Part shown: positions 1 to 10,911 of the stretch, piece after piece | How positions within the stretch are numbered: position 1 is the first letter of the stretch | How the letters are laid out: each line of letters opens with the position of its first letter | Origin: Argyresthia goedartella | Lineage: Eukaryota; Arthropoda; Insecta; Lepidoptera; Argyresthiidae | Reading direction: 5' to 3' | DNA length: 64,000 nucleotides | Assembly: GCA_949825045.1 (NCBI GenBank) | Contig: OX463818.1 | Coordinates: 31,698,906-31,762,905, forward strand | Translations under genes and position numbers: made by a program | The notes under the pieces: generated by a model | Told to the model about the DNA's origin: nothing | Databases searched by the model: none | The model's input: only the letters and a program-made list of their open reading frames with translations

Positions 1-1020
1 ATGTCACAGCTGATATCTCCCTTAGGTATCGGTGTAATTAGAGCACGTTTCCAAATAGAGGGAACACAACCTTCGCGAAGTGATTTTTCAAAAAGCAACG
101 TGATTGGAATTGATAACTCAGACGCACATTTGTTAATAATAACAGGATGAATGCAATCTGGTCCGGCACCTTTATTTACGTTAATAGACTTAAGGTATTT
201 ATGAACAAGGTCTTTAGTTAAAAATATTGTATCCATCTCAAAAACTGTATTATGTACCGGCGGAAGATTGTTCAAATCAATCATGTTATTACTAGGTTTT
301 TCAAAAACAGAGTGGAAATGTTCATTGAACATGTCACAAATCTGAGAACCAGTTGAAGCTGAAATACCTTTATAGTACATTATTTGTGGTAAACCACTCT
401 TCGCGTAGATTGACTTCATGTAAGACCAGAAAAATTTCGGGTTTGATGTGATATTATTTTCAGTTGAGTTTATAAAATTTCTATAGCATATAGGTTCCAA
501 TTTATCAACTCTTTTCCTTAGACACCTAAAACTGTCACGATCTAAAGGATTTCCGTATGTCTTCCATAGTTTGTGGTACTTTCTTTTTTCATTTAATAAC
601 CTTCTAAGTGGCTTTGTGTGCCAAGGAGGCTTATTAATGGAAGTGCGTAGAGGACGCTTTGGGACATGCGCGTCTATTAAACGATTTAGTATTGTATATA
701 AAATTAATGTACACTCCTCCAAAGACCGACCTGAAAATTGTGCAAACCAGTCTATTTCAGATAGTTCGCGATTAATTTCATCAAAATTAGAGTTAAAAAA
801 GCAATATCTAACAGTAGGAGCGGGCTTAAGAATAGGTGAGTAATCTAAACTTAACTCAATTTCAACGGCTTTATGATGCCGGTCCTCTTTTATTAAAGGG
901 TTTGGGCTACTAATAACGGCGCAATTTCTATTACTTAAAATAAGGTCTAATAACCGATGATTTATATTAAAACTACTGTTAAATTGTTGTAACCCTGTAA
1001 AGCATAAAAACTCTTGTTTT
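1..1020 (-). mobile_element. 5'-truncated CR1/Jockey-type LINE, 3' end outside window
   Basis: The left part of the chimeric ORF begins inside an endonuclease domain, as expected of a LINE copy truncated at its 5' end during insertion. Its endonuclease tail and linker are of the same type as those of the LINEs at 28522-31402 and 59978-63145. Its RT, 3' UTR and target duplication lie left of the window. Confidence 0.7.
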
Positions 1021-2030
1021 AACTCTAGGTAGTACTTTCTGTGCCCTTCTAGCCTTGTAGCCTTGTACTTCCTATGTGCTTCGTCTCGTAGGCGCATCAT
1101 CAAACGCACGTTGTTCGTGAGCCATGGTTTAGGAGCATCCCTCACAACTATAGTCCGTATGGGCGCGTGTCTGTCAAATAGGTCTGTTAAAAGTCGAGTA
1201 AAAAGTTGTACCATATCGTCCACGCTGTCCAGTAGTAAAATACTATCCCAGTCTAATGAGTCTCGGTCTTTATCAAATTGATCGCGATCTATGTCAGTTA
1301 TGGGTCGATACGTCACATACCTAGGTTGAGGCTTTTTCTTTTTAACGTCGAGGTCGACGGTAAGGAACGCATGCCGGCCTAGGTCTGGTATGTGATGAAC
1401 GTCGGTCCCACGAATCCGCGCGTCAGTACATATCAAGTCAATAGTCGTCTCACTGTGGTCTGTGAAATGGGTCGGTCGGTCCACAATTTGTGTCAATTTC
1501 AGTGATGTCAAAAACTCCGTCAACCGGGAAAAATTTGGGTCGCGATTGTCAGCCACGTTAATGTTAAAGTCACCTAACAGTAAGACACTATCGTAATCAG
1601 TCATAGAAGTCAACGAGTCTGTAATCGCATCAAAGAAAGTGACAGCGCCAACCCAGCGTGGCCGGTAAGCCGTGCCGATTAAAAGTTTTTTTCCCCCGAT
1701 GTTGACTCGCATAGACATCTGCTCAACCGCAGCGGCGGGGGTATCCGCGGGCGCGGGGGGGAGCGGGCAGAGCCGGGCCGCGACGCCGCGCTTCACATAG
1801 AATCCGACGCCACCACCGCGCGCACGCGTCCCGCGCGGCCGCGGGGTGTGACGCAGACGATAACCAGGCACGACGGGTGCGCAGCCCTCTTGGCCCTCAT
1901 GAAGCCAGGTCTCATTTATTGCCGCTAAGTCAGGAGACAGGTTGGACTTAGTTACTATGAATTCGTCGTGACCAGTATTCAGTGAGCCAGCATTAAATAG
2001 ACTAACACGAAACGGCTTTGTGCTAGGCAT
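1..2030 (-). CDS. LINE ORF2 (endonuclease then RT start), in-frame chimera of two LINEs, runs off window
   Basis: Reading the minus strand from the ATG at 2028-2030, the frame stays open for 676 codons to the window edge. Residues 1 to about 337 are an apurinic-type endonuclease (NETWLHEG near 39-46, LLGDFNINV near 151-159, GRHAFLTVDL at its end) and the linker after it. Near 1010-1025 the protein switches abruptly to a second endonuclease tail (FLCFTGLQQFN, then LLDLILSN), its linker (NKPPWH) and the start of an RT domain (NKGAGPDCIHP, LITPIPKG). The second tail repeats a part of the fold already present, so the ORF is two LINE proteins joined, not one. In life ORF2 nicks target DNA and reverse transcribes the element's RNA. 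Family: CR1/Jockey group by motif; exact clade not assigned. Confidence 0.85.
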   Translation of the reverse strand, partial: MPSTKPFRVSLFNAGSLNTGHDEFIVTKSNLSPDLAAINETWLHEGQEGCAPVVPGYRLRHTPRPRGTRARGGGVGFYVKRGVAARLCPLPPAPADTPAAAVEQMSMRVNIGGKKLLIGTAYRPRWVGAVTFFDAITDSLTSMTDYDSVLLLGDFNINVADNRDPNFSRLTEFLTSLKLTQIVDRPTHFTDHSETTIDLICTDARIRGTDVHHIPDLGRHAFLTVDLDVKKKKPQPRYVTYRPITDIDRDQFDKDRDSLDWDSILLLDSVDDMVQLFTRLLTDLFDRHAPIRTIVVRDAPKPWLTNNVRLMMRLRDEAHRKYKATRLEGHRKYYLELKQEFLCFTGLQQFNSSFNINHRLLDLILSNRNCAVISSPNPLIKEDRHHKAVEIELSLDYSPILKPAPTVRYCFFNSNFDEINRELSEIDWFAQFSGRSLEECTLILYTILNRLIDAHVPKRPLRTSINKPPWHTKPLRRLLNEKRKYHKLWKTYGNPLDRDSFRCLRKRVDKLEPICYRNFINSTENNITSNPKFFWSYMKSIYAKSGLPQIMYYKGISASTGSQICDMFNEHFHSVFEKPSNNMIDLNNLPPVHNTVFEMDTIFLTKDLVHKYLKSINVNKGAGPDCIHPVIINKCASELSIPITLLFEKSLREGCVPSIWKRALITPIPKGDISCD

Positions 2031-2960
2031 AGCGGTGGTAATACATATGTTAAAGGTGCATAAAATAGAAGGTAAGAGATACATATTATAAGAATAATAA
2101 TGCAATGCAATTATATACTGGACATGAAATAGGCAACGTAAACAGCGTATATACGAATAAAACAAGTTGATCACGATAGGTCGACTTAACTTGACATAAC
2201 ATAACATAAAACTCTTCAATATCAGGCTTTTGGCGAACTAAAACTAACACCCGCAAAAATATTTTTTATGTCCAATTCTCTGCGGATGTGGTGATATGGC
2301 TGACCCTCGGCACGTCAGGCCAGGACGCGCCCATCTCTCGTCCACACCCATCTCCATCCGTGAACTTGGGCCTGCTCCCGCGCCTTGGCAAAAAGTACCC
2401 GGTTCAGCTTAGTAAGTCGCTCATTCACGTAAAACTTCTGCGGCTTACCGGGTAGTCCCAGGTCGGTGGTAGTAGCGGTTCGGCGAACGCGCGCCGCGCG
2501 CAGCAGCGCATCTCGCGTCGCGCGCCGCGCCAGGCGCACCACCAGCGGCCGGTGCCTGTGCCCCTCGCCAGCGACGGCGGGCGCGCCAACCCGTACCGCG
2601 CTCACCACGTCGCGTTCCTCCACCGTCACTCCCAGCTTAACCGCGAGGAGCGACACCAGGTGCACCGGGTTCTCGCCGCTCACTTCCTCTACTTTGGTGA
2701 ACTCGACGTCGTTCGCCAACATGTCCTGGTCCCTATCATTGAGCTCCAGCTGGAGGTTGGTGATGGCCTCCTCTAACATCTTCGTGCCCGAAGACACCAC
2801 GGCATCGCAAAAAGTAGCCAAATGCATGAAACTTCTAACAATTTGAGTACTTAACTAAATTACCCCATAAAGTTGCTAGATCTAGCTACAAAGTAGTCAA
2901 GATGGCAACACTGGCCGTTCGTTGGCCTTCGTTGGCCCGGTGATCAGTCAGAATTTGGTT
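1021..2960 (-). mobile_element. 5' part of a LINE with ORF1 and ORF2
   Basis: Holds ORF1 (2315-2827), a roughly 285-bp spacer (2031-2314) and the first half of ORF2. The 130 or so bases upstream of ORF1 are taken as 5' UTR; the exact 5' end is not marked by anything I can see. The GC-rich coding stretch contrasts with the AT-rich surroundings. The element is broken by the LINE at 1-1020. Confidence 0.65.
2315..2827 (-). CDS. LINE ORF1 protein
   Basis: A 170-residue ORF upstream of ORF2 on the same strand. An acidic, helix-prone N-terminal half (about residues 15-60, likely coiled coil: leucines spaced through EEAITNLQLELNDRD) is followed by a basic domain ending in KFYVNERLTKLNRVLFAKAR and WRWVWTRDGRV. 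That C-terminal pattern (NE-LT--N--LF-KAR, then W-W-RDG) is the usual end of ORF1 proteins of CR1/L2/Jockey-type insect LINEs, which bind the element RNA. The ATG at 2825-2827 was taken because the acidic segment follows it directly. No zinc knuckle is visible. The opposite-strand ORFs here are shadows of this gene. Confidence 0.7.
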   Translation of the reverse strand: MHLATFCDAVVSSGTKMLEEAITNLQLELNDRDQDMLANDVEFTKVEEVSGENPVHLVSLLAVKLGVTVEERDVVSAVRVGAPAVAGEGHRHRPLVVRLARRATRDALLRAARVRRTATTTDLGLPGKPQKFYVNERLTKLNRVLFAKAREQAQVHGWRWVWTRDGRVLA

Positions 2961-3083
2961 TTTAAAGCCACTAAAATAAACTAACCTAACATATGGCCAA
3001 ATTATCACAAGTCTCAGATAGCTTAAGCATAAAATAACAACGTTCTTCTTTTTCAGATCAAGAACTGTCGTTTGAATTAATAA

Positions 3084-3350
3084 TGGAATCTGGAAAGCAC
3101 ACTAACTGAACACATAGAAGAATTAAGAAAGTACTTCAAAATTTGGCGACTAATACCTAGTTCATGCAAAACAGAGGTCAGACGCTTCCATCTACACAAT
3201 CAACTAGCCAAACGCGAGCTTAAAGTGGTACTCGGAGGTTCCATACTAAACCAGCACTTTACTCCTAAGTACCTCGGCGTCACCCTGGACCGCTCTCTCA
3301 CTTTTTAAAAACATCTAGCTGGTACTGCACCGCAAGATTCGTGATTAGTA
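3084..3350 (+). pseudogene. LINE reverse transcriptase fragment (thumb region)
   Basis: The + frame from 3084 reads a short RT piece: TEHIEELRKYFKIW, then KTEVRRFHLHNQLAKREL, then KYLGVTLDRSLTF. The KTEV...F and YLGVTLDR motifs are typical of the region after the YADD box in insect LINEs. A TAA at 3306-3308 stands where a lysine codon is expected, and similarity resumes as KHLAGTA. No other part of the element is nearby. Confidence 0.65.
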
Positions 3351-4254
3351 TTAACTTGTAATTTGGTATGAAATAGGATTAAATAAGTAAAGTAGAGATT
3401 AATACATACTTTTGATATAAATATTTTCGTATTTTCCTTTAGAATTCTCAAATACCTCTATCCTCTTTATGCTACCCAAGCAATGTAACATTTTAGATTT
3501 CAATCCCTTCACTTTGTAAATGGTACACTGAAAAAATAAACCCCTAAACTTCTGCCTATATATTGTTACGGGTATACGTTCCTTGACCGGAGTTCTCTGT
3601 GTATACGCCATACAGATGTATAGTGTACAGTAAACATAGTTCAATGTACGCATACCTCTCGAATAATATCAGAAGCTTCGGGGATATAATATTTTTTCAT
3701 AGTGTTTTAACAAAGTGCAGGGATCAAGTCTAGCTATGTTACTTTGCTAGAGTAGCAAAATATATACGAGAAAAGTAACTTTGTCGGAGAAGCAACGGTG
3801 AATTGATAAAAGCACAAAGGAAGATAGCTAATTCAACAAAACAAAGTTAGATCCACGGACAGTAAATCTTTGTCTTTTTAGCAAAACCCCTTGTCATCGG
3901 GACAATATACCTTTGATATGATAGCTAAAGGCATTTGTCATGGGAACAAAAGGACAAGAAATCATATAGTGACTCGAACGATTTTAGCATTGTAATTTCA
4001 ACAATGTTTTATTGCTATTACATCAAAATTGGTAAATTTACTTAGAACAATAAAAACGTTGCCCTCATAACTATGCACCTTTGACGGCTGTCCAGCATCA
4101 AAGTCTTTTTGTTGCAATGGCAATATTTTTTTGTGAGTGTAGGGATGGTGTGTAGTGAATAGTTTGGATTTTACATAGCAAAATGTTGTTTACAAAGTTA
4201 TTGGTGCGGTTAGTTTCACACTATGTACGTAACCAGGTGCATTCATAAGTTTGT
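3351..4254. other. No feature recognised
   Basis: AT-rich sequence. An 84-codon minus ORF at 3399-3653 has no recognisable motif and looks like chance. Confidence 0.5.
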
Positions 4255-5660
4255 ATGTGGTATTGAAAGAATTGTTGTATGGGAGCCCCCTTAAAAATTG
4301 TATTTATTCTATTTTTTAGTATTTGTTGTTATAGCGGCCACAGAAATACATCATCTGTGAACATTTCAACTGTCTAACTATCACAGTTCATGAGATACAG
4401 CCTGGTGACAGTCGGATAGACAGACAGACAGAGAGCGGAGTCTTAGTATTAGGGTCCCGTTTTTACCCTTTGGGGTACGGAACCCTAAAAAGCGGTCGAG
4501 TGCGAGTCGGACCCGCACACGAAGGGGTCCGTCCCATCATCTAAGAAAACACACAAAAAATAAGTCTCTCATATGGTCCCCAGACCGCGTATTTCCTTAT
4601 CCGTATTGAATTGGTCCACTCGTCGTGACCAATACGGTTACGGAAATTCATTTATGCCACGTGAGCGTATCGATACCGTCTCCTCGTGTTGACGAACTCA
4701 ATACGGTTAGAGGCATTTTTTGTACAAAAAGAAACTCCCATAAGCGTATACTCTGCCTCTCGAGGTGGTTAAGATGCTATGTTTAATAAACTAGCGCCAC
4801 CAATGATAAATATTAGGTTTAGTTTAGTCCTAGGTTTTTAGCAATAAGTTATAGATCCTAGGTCCTAAAAATAGCTATTTCAGGATTGAGAAATGATCAG
4901 GAGCAGTTTTTTGAGAAAACGAATCATAAAAGAAGATATATTTGTTTTACCATTGGTGGTGCTGGCAAGTATAAAACAAAAAATATTATGTTGAAAAAAA
5001 TATTCAGTGCTTCGTAGCTCCTAAAGAGGTGTTCAATATGTATGCTAAAATATTGTGTCAGTTCATTATCAGTCATCATAGTTTGAAAAAGATGCAAATG
5101 CAATGATGTATTTCTTTTAATAATGTTTACATTGACAAAAGTCCATGCTACTTATCAAAGACACTATTTCATTGCAATGGCATAACGTTCATTTTCCTTT
5201 AAAAAGTAAAAATAAGTTAGGAGAGGGCAAGATCGATACGTTTAAGGACGAGCAAAACTGCATAAGGAACTTGCACCGTAAGCGTATTGAATTCATCCCC
5301 ACCTGTTGACGAGGCCAATATGGTTACGGAGATTGTATGACAATATTTACACGATAACAGTATTGGTTCCGTCCACACGAGGAGACGAAATCAATACGCT
5401 CACTGGGTATTAATGAATTTCCATAACCATATTGCCTTGGTCACGACGAGGGGACGAAGTCAATATGGATAAGGAAATACGCCCCCAGACCATCTATTTT
5501 TTTTTAAATTGCTTGTAGCTGATTTGTTGCTGTAGTGGCAATAGAAATATACACTCTGTGAAAATTCAACTCTCTTCATGAGATATAGCCGAATGGACGG
5601 ACAGCGGAGGCTTAGTAAGAGGGTCCCATTTTGCATCCTTCGGATACGGAACCCTTAAAA
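4255..5660 (+). repeat. Two adjacent copies of a common dispersed repeat, the second split by a foldback element
   Basis: The repeat carries a tetra-nucleotide-like GACAGACAGACAG stretch, then TAGGGTCCCGTTTTTACC and TACGGAACCCTAAAA at one end and CGAGTGCGAGTCGGAC with GCACACGAAGGGGTCCG at the other. One copy ends near 4490. A second starts there, is cut at 4586 and resumes at 5483 through ACGGAACCCTTAAAA near 5660. A further copy lies at 39130-39690. It has no coding capacity and I do not assign a class. Confidence 0.7.
4587..5482. mobile_element. Foldback / Mutator-like non-autonomous element, 9-bp target duplication
   Basis: The ends are inverted copies: GCGTATTTCCTTATCC at 4587 and its reverse complement ending at 5482. 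Similarity between the arms runs for well over 100 bp, broken into imperfect sub-units built on GTATTGA...TCGTC...GACGA...CAATACGG. The 9 bases CCCCAGACC flank it at 4578-4586 and 5483-5491, and removing the element rejoins the interrupted host repeat. Long composite inverted repeats with a 9-bp target duplication are the hallmark of foldback elements and some Mutator-like MITEs. There is no coding sequence inside; a second small inverted pair (CCACCAATG / CATTGGTGG) lies near 4797 and 4955. Confidence 0.8.
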
Positions 5661-6122
5661 CTAGTAAACGAAAAAAAGGGTCGAAAACATTTAGTAACGC
5701 TATTTCCCGAAATATATATGTAGACTTGATCATATTTCCATTAATCCTCATTTTGTGCAACGTTAAAAATTAAAGCCCGGGCTGTCGTGTTTCGTTTTAT
5801 AATTAGTATATAACGAGGCCCTTATTTTCGGGCAAGGGAAACGCTAAATGCTATGCATGGAAACATCACAATCAGTTAACGTGATAGAGTGGCCTTCGAA
5901 ATGCTTAATTTGGGCGCCAAGAGACCGCTGAAAAAAATATTGGATTTGACGGTTATTTTGAGGTTAAACTGTGTTTAGTATTTTTTGGAGTAATAGCTAC
6001 CGGCCAAGTGTGTTTCACACATCAACAGATGGCTACTGTATCAAGATCGGGAAAAAACACTAATATAATAATAATATCTACCTATACAATTTCCGCATCT
6101 CACAAATAGGATTCTAAGATTG
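5661..6122. other. No feature recognised
   Basis: AT-rich sequence between the dispersed repeat and the pogo transposon; I see no gene or repeat in it. Confidence 0.5.
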
Positions 6123-6559
6123 TACAGTCAATATGCCGGTTGGCGGACAGGGGCTAGTTAGTGACCTTTTGAGGGAACTACTGCAGAAATACCAACATAA
6201 TAAGAATTCTTATGTCTTCTTACCAAAAAAAAAAGGCTTTTTGGAAAGTAGAATAATAGTAGAATCCAAGACGATTTAATTTAGCAGTACTATATTGATC
6301 ACCTGGCAAAACGATCTCATTCAGTTGGACACGTGCACTGCTCGCGGCGACATGGGCGTAAAACTAACGAAAAAATAGTGAGCACGTGCCGCTTTCGAAG
6401 TGACTATTATCCTCTGGTCCTTACTTTTTACGAGTTAACATGTTTATTTTGTATCTTAGGTCTATTGTTAACACAAAATATCACTTTCTTACTGAAAAAT
6501 GTGAATAAAACAGTTAAATATTACGTGTCCGCGAACTGACATATAAAAAATGCAATAAT

Positions 6560-6900
6560 TTTAGTTTGCGGCTAGGTGGTCGGATAACTGACATGCTGAA
6601 TCAAATACAATTTTCGTCTTTATTTCTGATATGATAATAAAGTTCATGATTGTCTACCTGTTTTAATATTTGCGACTCCTTTGTTTCTTCACTGTTAGTT
6701 TGCGACCGCCAAAATACTATTTAATCCTAAAAAAAGTGTCTATGTGGCCGCAATCTAACTGATAGAATTCAGTTTGCGGCCGTATCGAAAATGTATGTGG
6801 CCGCAATCTAACTGATAGAGTTCAGTTTGCGGCCGTAACAAAAATGTATAGGATTTAGATGGTCGGTAACTGAATTTAGATGTAATTTTGCGGACGTCAG
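6560..6900 (+). repeat. Left subterminal repeats of the pogo element
   Basis: AGTTTGCGG-type motifs occur near 6563, 6706, 6773, 6825 and 6886. Between about 6740 and 6840 a unit of roughly 51 bp, with GTGGCCGCAATCTAACTGAT and CAGTTTGCGGCCGTA, is tandemly repeated twice with very few differences. Such arrays are usually transposase-binding sites in large DNA transposons; that role is inference here. Confidence 0.7.
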
Positions 6901-6956
6901 ATTTTACCATTTCTTTTACACTTAGGACCTATTTCACTTAAATTAGAAGACTTATA

Positions 6957-7208
6957 ATAATAATAATACCTTGGACACTATTTACACACATTGATCTAGC
7001 CCCAAACTAGGATTCCCTGTATCTTGGGTACTAGACAACGGTACACATACTTATATAGATAAATATTATACTTAGATAGATAAACAACCATGACTAGGGT
7101 ACAAACATCCGTTGTCATCAAACAAATATTTGCCCCCACCCAGACTCGAACCCGGGACCCTTGGCTTCGAAGGCAGGGTCACTGCCGACTCGGCCATTCG
7201 GGTCGTCA
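6957..7208 (-). mobile_element. tRNA-derived SINE (family 1)
   Basis: Reverse complemented, the element starts GACGACCCGAATGGCCGAGT, giving a tRNA-like A box (TGGCCGAGTCGG). A B box (GGGTTCGAGTC) follows, then an unrelated body, and it ends in an (ATT)n tail at 6957-6970. A sister copy is at 19305-19562. It is inserted at the start of the transposase coding region: codons from the ATG at 7090 to about 7208 are antisense SINE sequence. Confidence 0.85.
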
Positions 7209-7764
7209 ATTGAAATTGGCATTAAAAGATGTCCGAGAAGGAGGACAGTCTATTCGAGCGACTAGCAGAAAATATAAGATTCCCAGGGCTACTATCCACG
7301 ATCGTCTTAGCGGGAAAAGGGAGGAAAAGTTGAAAAATCGCGGACCCGCTCCGATATTAGGCGCAGAAGGCGAGAAACAAGTAGCGGACTGGATAATTAA
7401 CATCGCCAAATGTGGGTTCCCCATAAAAAAAGAAGAACTACTGGATACTGTACAGAAAATACTGAAAGACTGGAATAAACCGAACCCGTTCAAAGATGAT
7501 AGACCAGGAGAAACATGGTACCGCAGGTTTTTAAAAAGGCAACCAGAAGTATCGCTCAGATCTGCGGAAGGCATAAACAAAGCTCGGGCCAGAGTAACCG
7601 AGGAATCCATACGTCTCTGGTTTAGAGAATTAGACCAATTTTTGGCGGATGAGGGCCACTCAGACGTGCTTCAAGAGCCAGAGAGAATATTCAACGCCGA
7701 GGAAAGTGGCTTCTCGTTATGCCCGAAAACTGGAAAAGTTCTCGGGCCCAGAGGTTACCGCAAC
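7090..7764 (+). pseudogene. Pogo transposase, N-terminal part (broken)
   Basis: From about 7209 the frame encodes a psq-like helix-turn-helix (ALKDVREGGQSIRATSRKYK, then IPRATIHDRLSGK) and a CENPB-type second DNA-binding domain (ADWIINIAKCGFPIKKEELL, then PGETWYRRFLKRQPEVSLR). The first catalytic block follows, IFNAEESGFSL, where related transposases have aspartate (NADETG). Here the catalytic Asp reads Glu. The natural start is lost: the only upstream ATG in frame (7090) lies in the antisense SINE. The coding region stops making sense near 7765, where a LINE fragment intrudes. Confidence 0.8.
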
Positions 7765-8705
7765 TTATTACAAATAAAATCATTTTTTCTTACTGCATCC
7801 CGATATGGGGTGGAGCAACTAAAACGAGATTCTTAGAACTTGAAAGATCTCAACGATCCCTCATAAAGGTTATGTACTTCCTACCTTATAGATTTTCCAC
7901 CACTCAACTCTATCTTAAATCCAACTTACTTTCTATCAGGAAAATCTACATTCTTAATACAATTATTAAAAAACACCGACAATTACCATTTAACCCTAAT
8001 CTACCTGAAACTCGACGACATTACACAGTCTCTGATATTACTCAGTACAAATCGAATTTTGCCCAAAGACAGTATAAAATACAAGCAAGTTTTCTTTACA
8101 ATAAAATAAATAAAATATTAAGTATTTACAAACTCACTACTAGAGATGTTAAACAATCGCTTATAAAATGGCTTACAAGTCTGGACTATGATGAGGTTGA
8201 ATCTTTGTTCAAACGTTCCACTTAACAATGTATTGCTTAAAACTGTATCATAATAGCCTATACTGTATAAACAAGCATATGAATACTAGTATTAATTACT
8301 TATGTTAATACTTTGATTAAATTTAATATTAAATATAAGTTTCTGTAGTGATGGTGGTGAGAGGTTGTCTTACTGTTGCTATCAACAGTATGACAACTTT
8401 TCATTATTGTTACTTAGGTCCATTTGCACCAAAATTATGATGCTATTTAGCAGTTGTATAATAACAATATAATAATCGCTTAGCGCACTAATCACAAATT
8501 ATCTGTGCAAATGACACTTAGTTAACACACTAGAAATTTTTTAAACAAATACATAAATGTGTTTATTTCTTAAATGTTCATTGTGGAAGGTAGGTATCTC
8601 CTGATACAGGTATTGCAATACTTAAAAGGAGATCCCACGTCTGTGCAAACATGTTTTTGTTATGAAATAAACAATTTTTGATTTTGATTGATTGATTTGA
8701 TTTAA
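7765..8705 (+). mobile_element. 5'-truncated LINE fragment (RT C-terminus and 3' UTR)
   Basis: In a different frame from the transposase, 7765-8225 encodes the end of an LINE ORF2: SYCIPIWGGATKTRFLELER, then QRSLIKVMYFLPYRF and later TRRHYTV, a pattern seen after the RT thumb of insect LINEs. A stop at 8223-8225 is followed by about 480 bp of AT-rich 3' UTR ending in a (TTGAT)n-like tail at 8675-8703. The transposase frame resumes immediately after, which fixes the insertion edges to within a few bases. Confidence 0.75.
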
Positions 8706-10911
8706 ATCAGGAAACGACAAAGAAAATTTGACGACCTTGGTGACTTTTAATGCCTGCGGACATGTATGCCCACCTCTGGTGGTCTTCCCATATTTACGTC
8801 CACCAAGAGCGATAACAGATAGCATGCCACCGACTTGGTGCCTCGGGAGGAGTGAATCTGGATGGAAGGGTGATGTATTTTTTGAATACGTCACTAACGA
8901 TTTCAATGCATGGCTCGAAGAACACGACATAAAAAAGCTAGTTTTGCTGTTTGTGGACGGACACAAATCCCATATGTCGTTAACATTGAGTGCCACATGC
9001 GAGAAGCTTGGTATCATATTATATGCTCCGCCACCCAATACTACCCACATGCTTCAAACGGCTGATGTCAGCCTCTTTGCCCCGCTGAAGTCGGATTGGA
9101 AGAACGTAGTAGGAAAATTCCTGGCGAAGACAGAAAATATCAATAAGTCGGTGACGAAGACGAACTTCTGTCAGTTGTTTAAAGATGTAACAGAAAATCC
9201 GCAGGTTACACCAAACGCAATAAGCGGGTTCAGAAAATGTGGCCTTTTTCCATTTAACCCGGATTCTGTCAACTACAAGAAATGTGTTCAAAATACGATG
9301 GAACAGTTGAGTCGTTCACAGAAACTAGAGGAAAATGGCATTAACAACGAAGACCTTATTGCGACATGCAAAGTACTGCGACATTTGCGACCAATACTCA
9401 AACAGAAGAAAATTGACATAAAATTTATTTTGAAAGAAGTGAAAAAATTGAGGAAGAGAGAATTAAGAGAATCTGATGTATTCTACGATACTGGGTCGAA
9501 AGACAGAACGAATTCAACGATTCGCCTGTCGACTTCTATACCTGACGGACGTGAAACATCGCATGAAGTCGAAATCACTGTGCCTTCGGCGCATTGTTTT
9601 GTTAACCAGGAAGAACAAAATACCTGCCTCACAGCGGAACTTCGAGAAAATAATGTGGAAGTGGACATCGGTGACGGTTTTTTGTTCAAAAACTTCGTAT
9701 TGGAAAACCAGGAGACCGTGTAAAAGTCGAAGTATATTCCTATCAACATTGAAGACGAGGCAAGCAACGGAAGTCTCTCTACTTTACATGTTTCAGGCAG
9801 TTATCTTGGACATGTAACTATGGTCTCTTTGGATGATCTCATAATAACACCTTTTCAGACTAGTACACTTACTGAAGCCAATGAAGAACCCCAGACAATT
9901 TTGCTCCAAGTTGACGTTTCTGATCCGCCCAATCTATCCACACAAACTGAAGTCCCAGGTTCTAGTCATACTTGTGAAGTATTAAAACCTGTTCAGACCA
10001 GTACACCAACAAGAACTGAATCTCAAATGATTTCGCAACCTGTCGAAGTTTCTGACTTGCCTAATGATTTCATCACAATCCCAAGAACAGCGGCTCGGTC
10101 TGACACACGAACAGAATGTGAATTGATTTTGCCACCAGTCGAATTTTCTGACTCCGTCTTCAAAATTCCAAAAACAGTGGTCCTTGCGAGTAATTCTTCG
10201 CGTGCTGAATCCCAATCTTTTTCGCAGCCAGATGGTTTTTATAGCCCACTTACTGAGCGTGGTATAAATTCATCAACTCCGGAATCTCACAAGTGCACCC
10301 AATCTTTGGTACTATTGAAAAAAGACCCTGTTTCTCAAGGTTTAGAAGAATCTACCAAACGCTCTACCCTACCGAAATCATTAAACCCAAACGATGTATT
10401 CAATAGACATCTTTTTCTGCCCCAGCCACTGGAGAAGTCAAAAATAACCAATCAGTCTAAACCACGACTTCCAGCTGCTATTTCTAACAAAAAGTGGCGA
10501 GAGTACTATGAGAACAAGGAAAAAGCTAAAGTTGAAAAAATAGAGGAAAGGTCAAAAGCCAAAGAAGAAAAGAGAGTAGCTATGAAGCGAAAGCAAGATG
10601 AAATAAAAAAGAAGAAACTAGAAACCCAAGAAGCTAAAAAGAAGAAAACTAGTACACATAACATTTCTAAGAGTAAGCAGATGATAAAACGCACGAATAA
10701 GAACCAAGGGACACGAAATGTGAAACATAATTGTGGTCAATGCACGGATCTATTAAATAGCGACACTGATGAAGAGAATAACAAAAATGTTGGGTGCGAT
10801 TTCTGTACTGAATGGTTTCATTTAAAGTGTACAGATTTTATCGGACTTACCTACGATGCAGTCAAAGACAAGCCGTTTAAATGCAACTCTTGCATTTTTA
10901 AAGCTATATAA
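8706..10911 (+). pseudogene. Pogo transposase, catalytic core and PHD finger (broken)
   Basis: The frame resumes as GNDKENLTTLVTFNACG. The DDE_1 core carries LLFVDGHKSHMS (second Asp) and TADVSLFAPLKSDW (third Asp). An in-frame TAA at 9721-9723 interrupts it; the same frame continues from 9820 through a Ser/Thr/Pro-rich spacer, a lysine/glutamate-rich coiled coil (about 10495-10640) and a C-terminal PHD finger with Cys pairs CGQC, CDFC, WFHLKC and CNSC. PHD fingers at this position are known in several pogo-type transposases. No terminator or host-gene feature is present; the protein ends at 10909-10911. Confidence 0.8.

Noticed and set aside
2466..2846. A 126-codon + strand ORF opposite LINE ORF1
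   Set aside because: Arg/Ser/Ala-rich translation of the antisense of a real ORF; no motif. A shadow.
7130..7208. tRNA-like sequence as a real tRNA gene
   Set aside because: A and B boxes are present, but the copy continues into a SINE body with an (ATT)n tail and has a second copy at 19305-19562; no intact cloverleaf.
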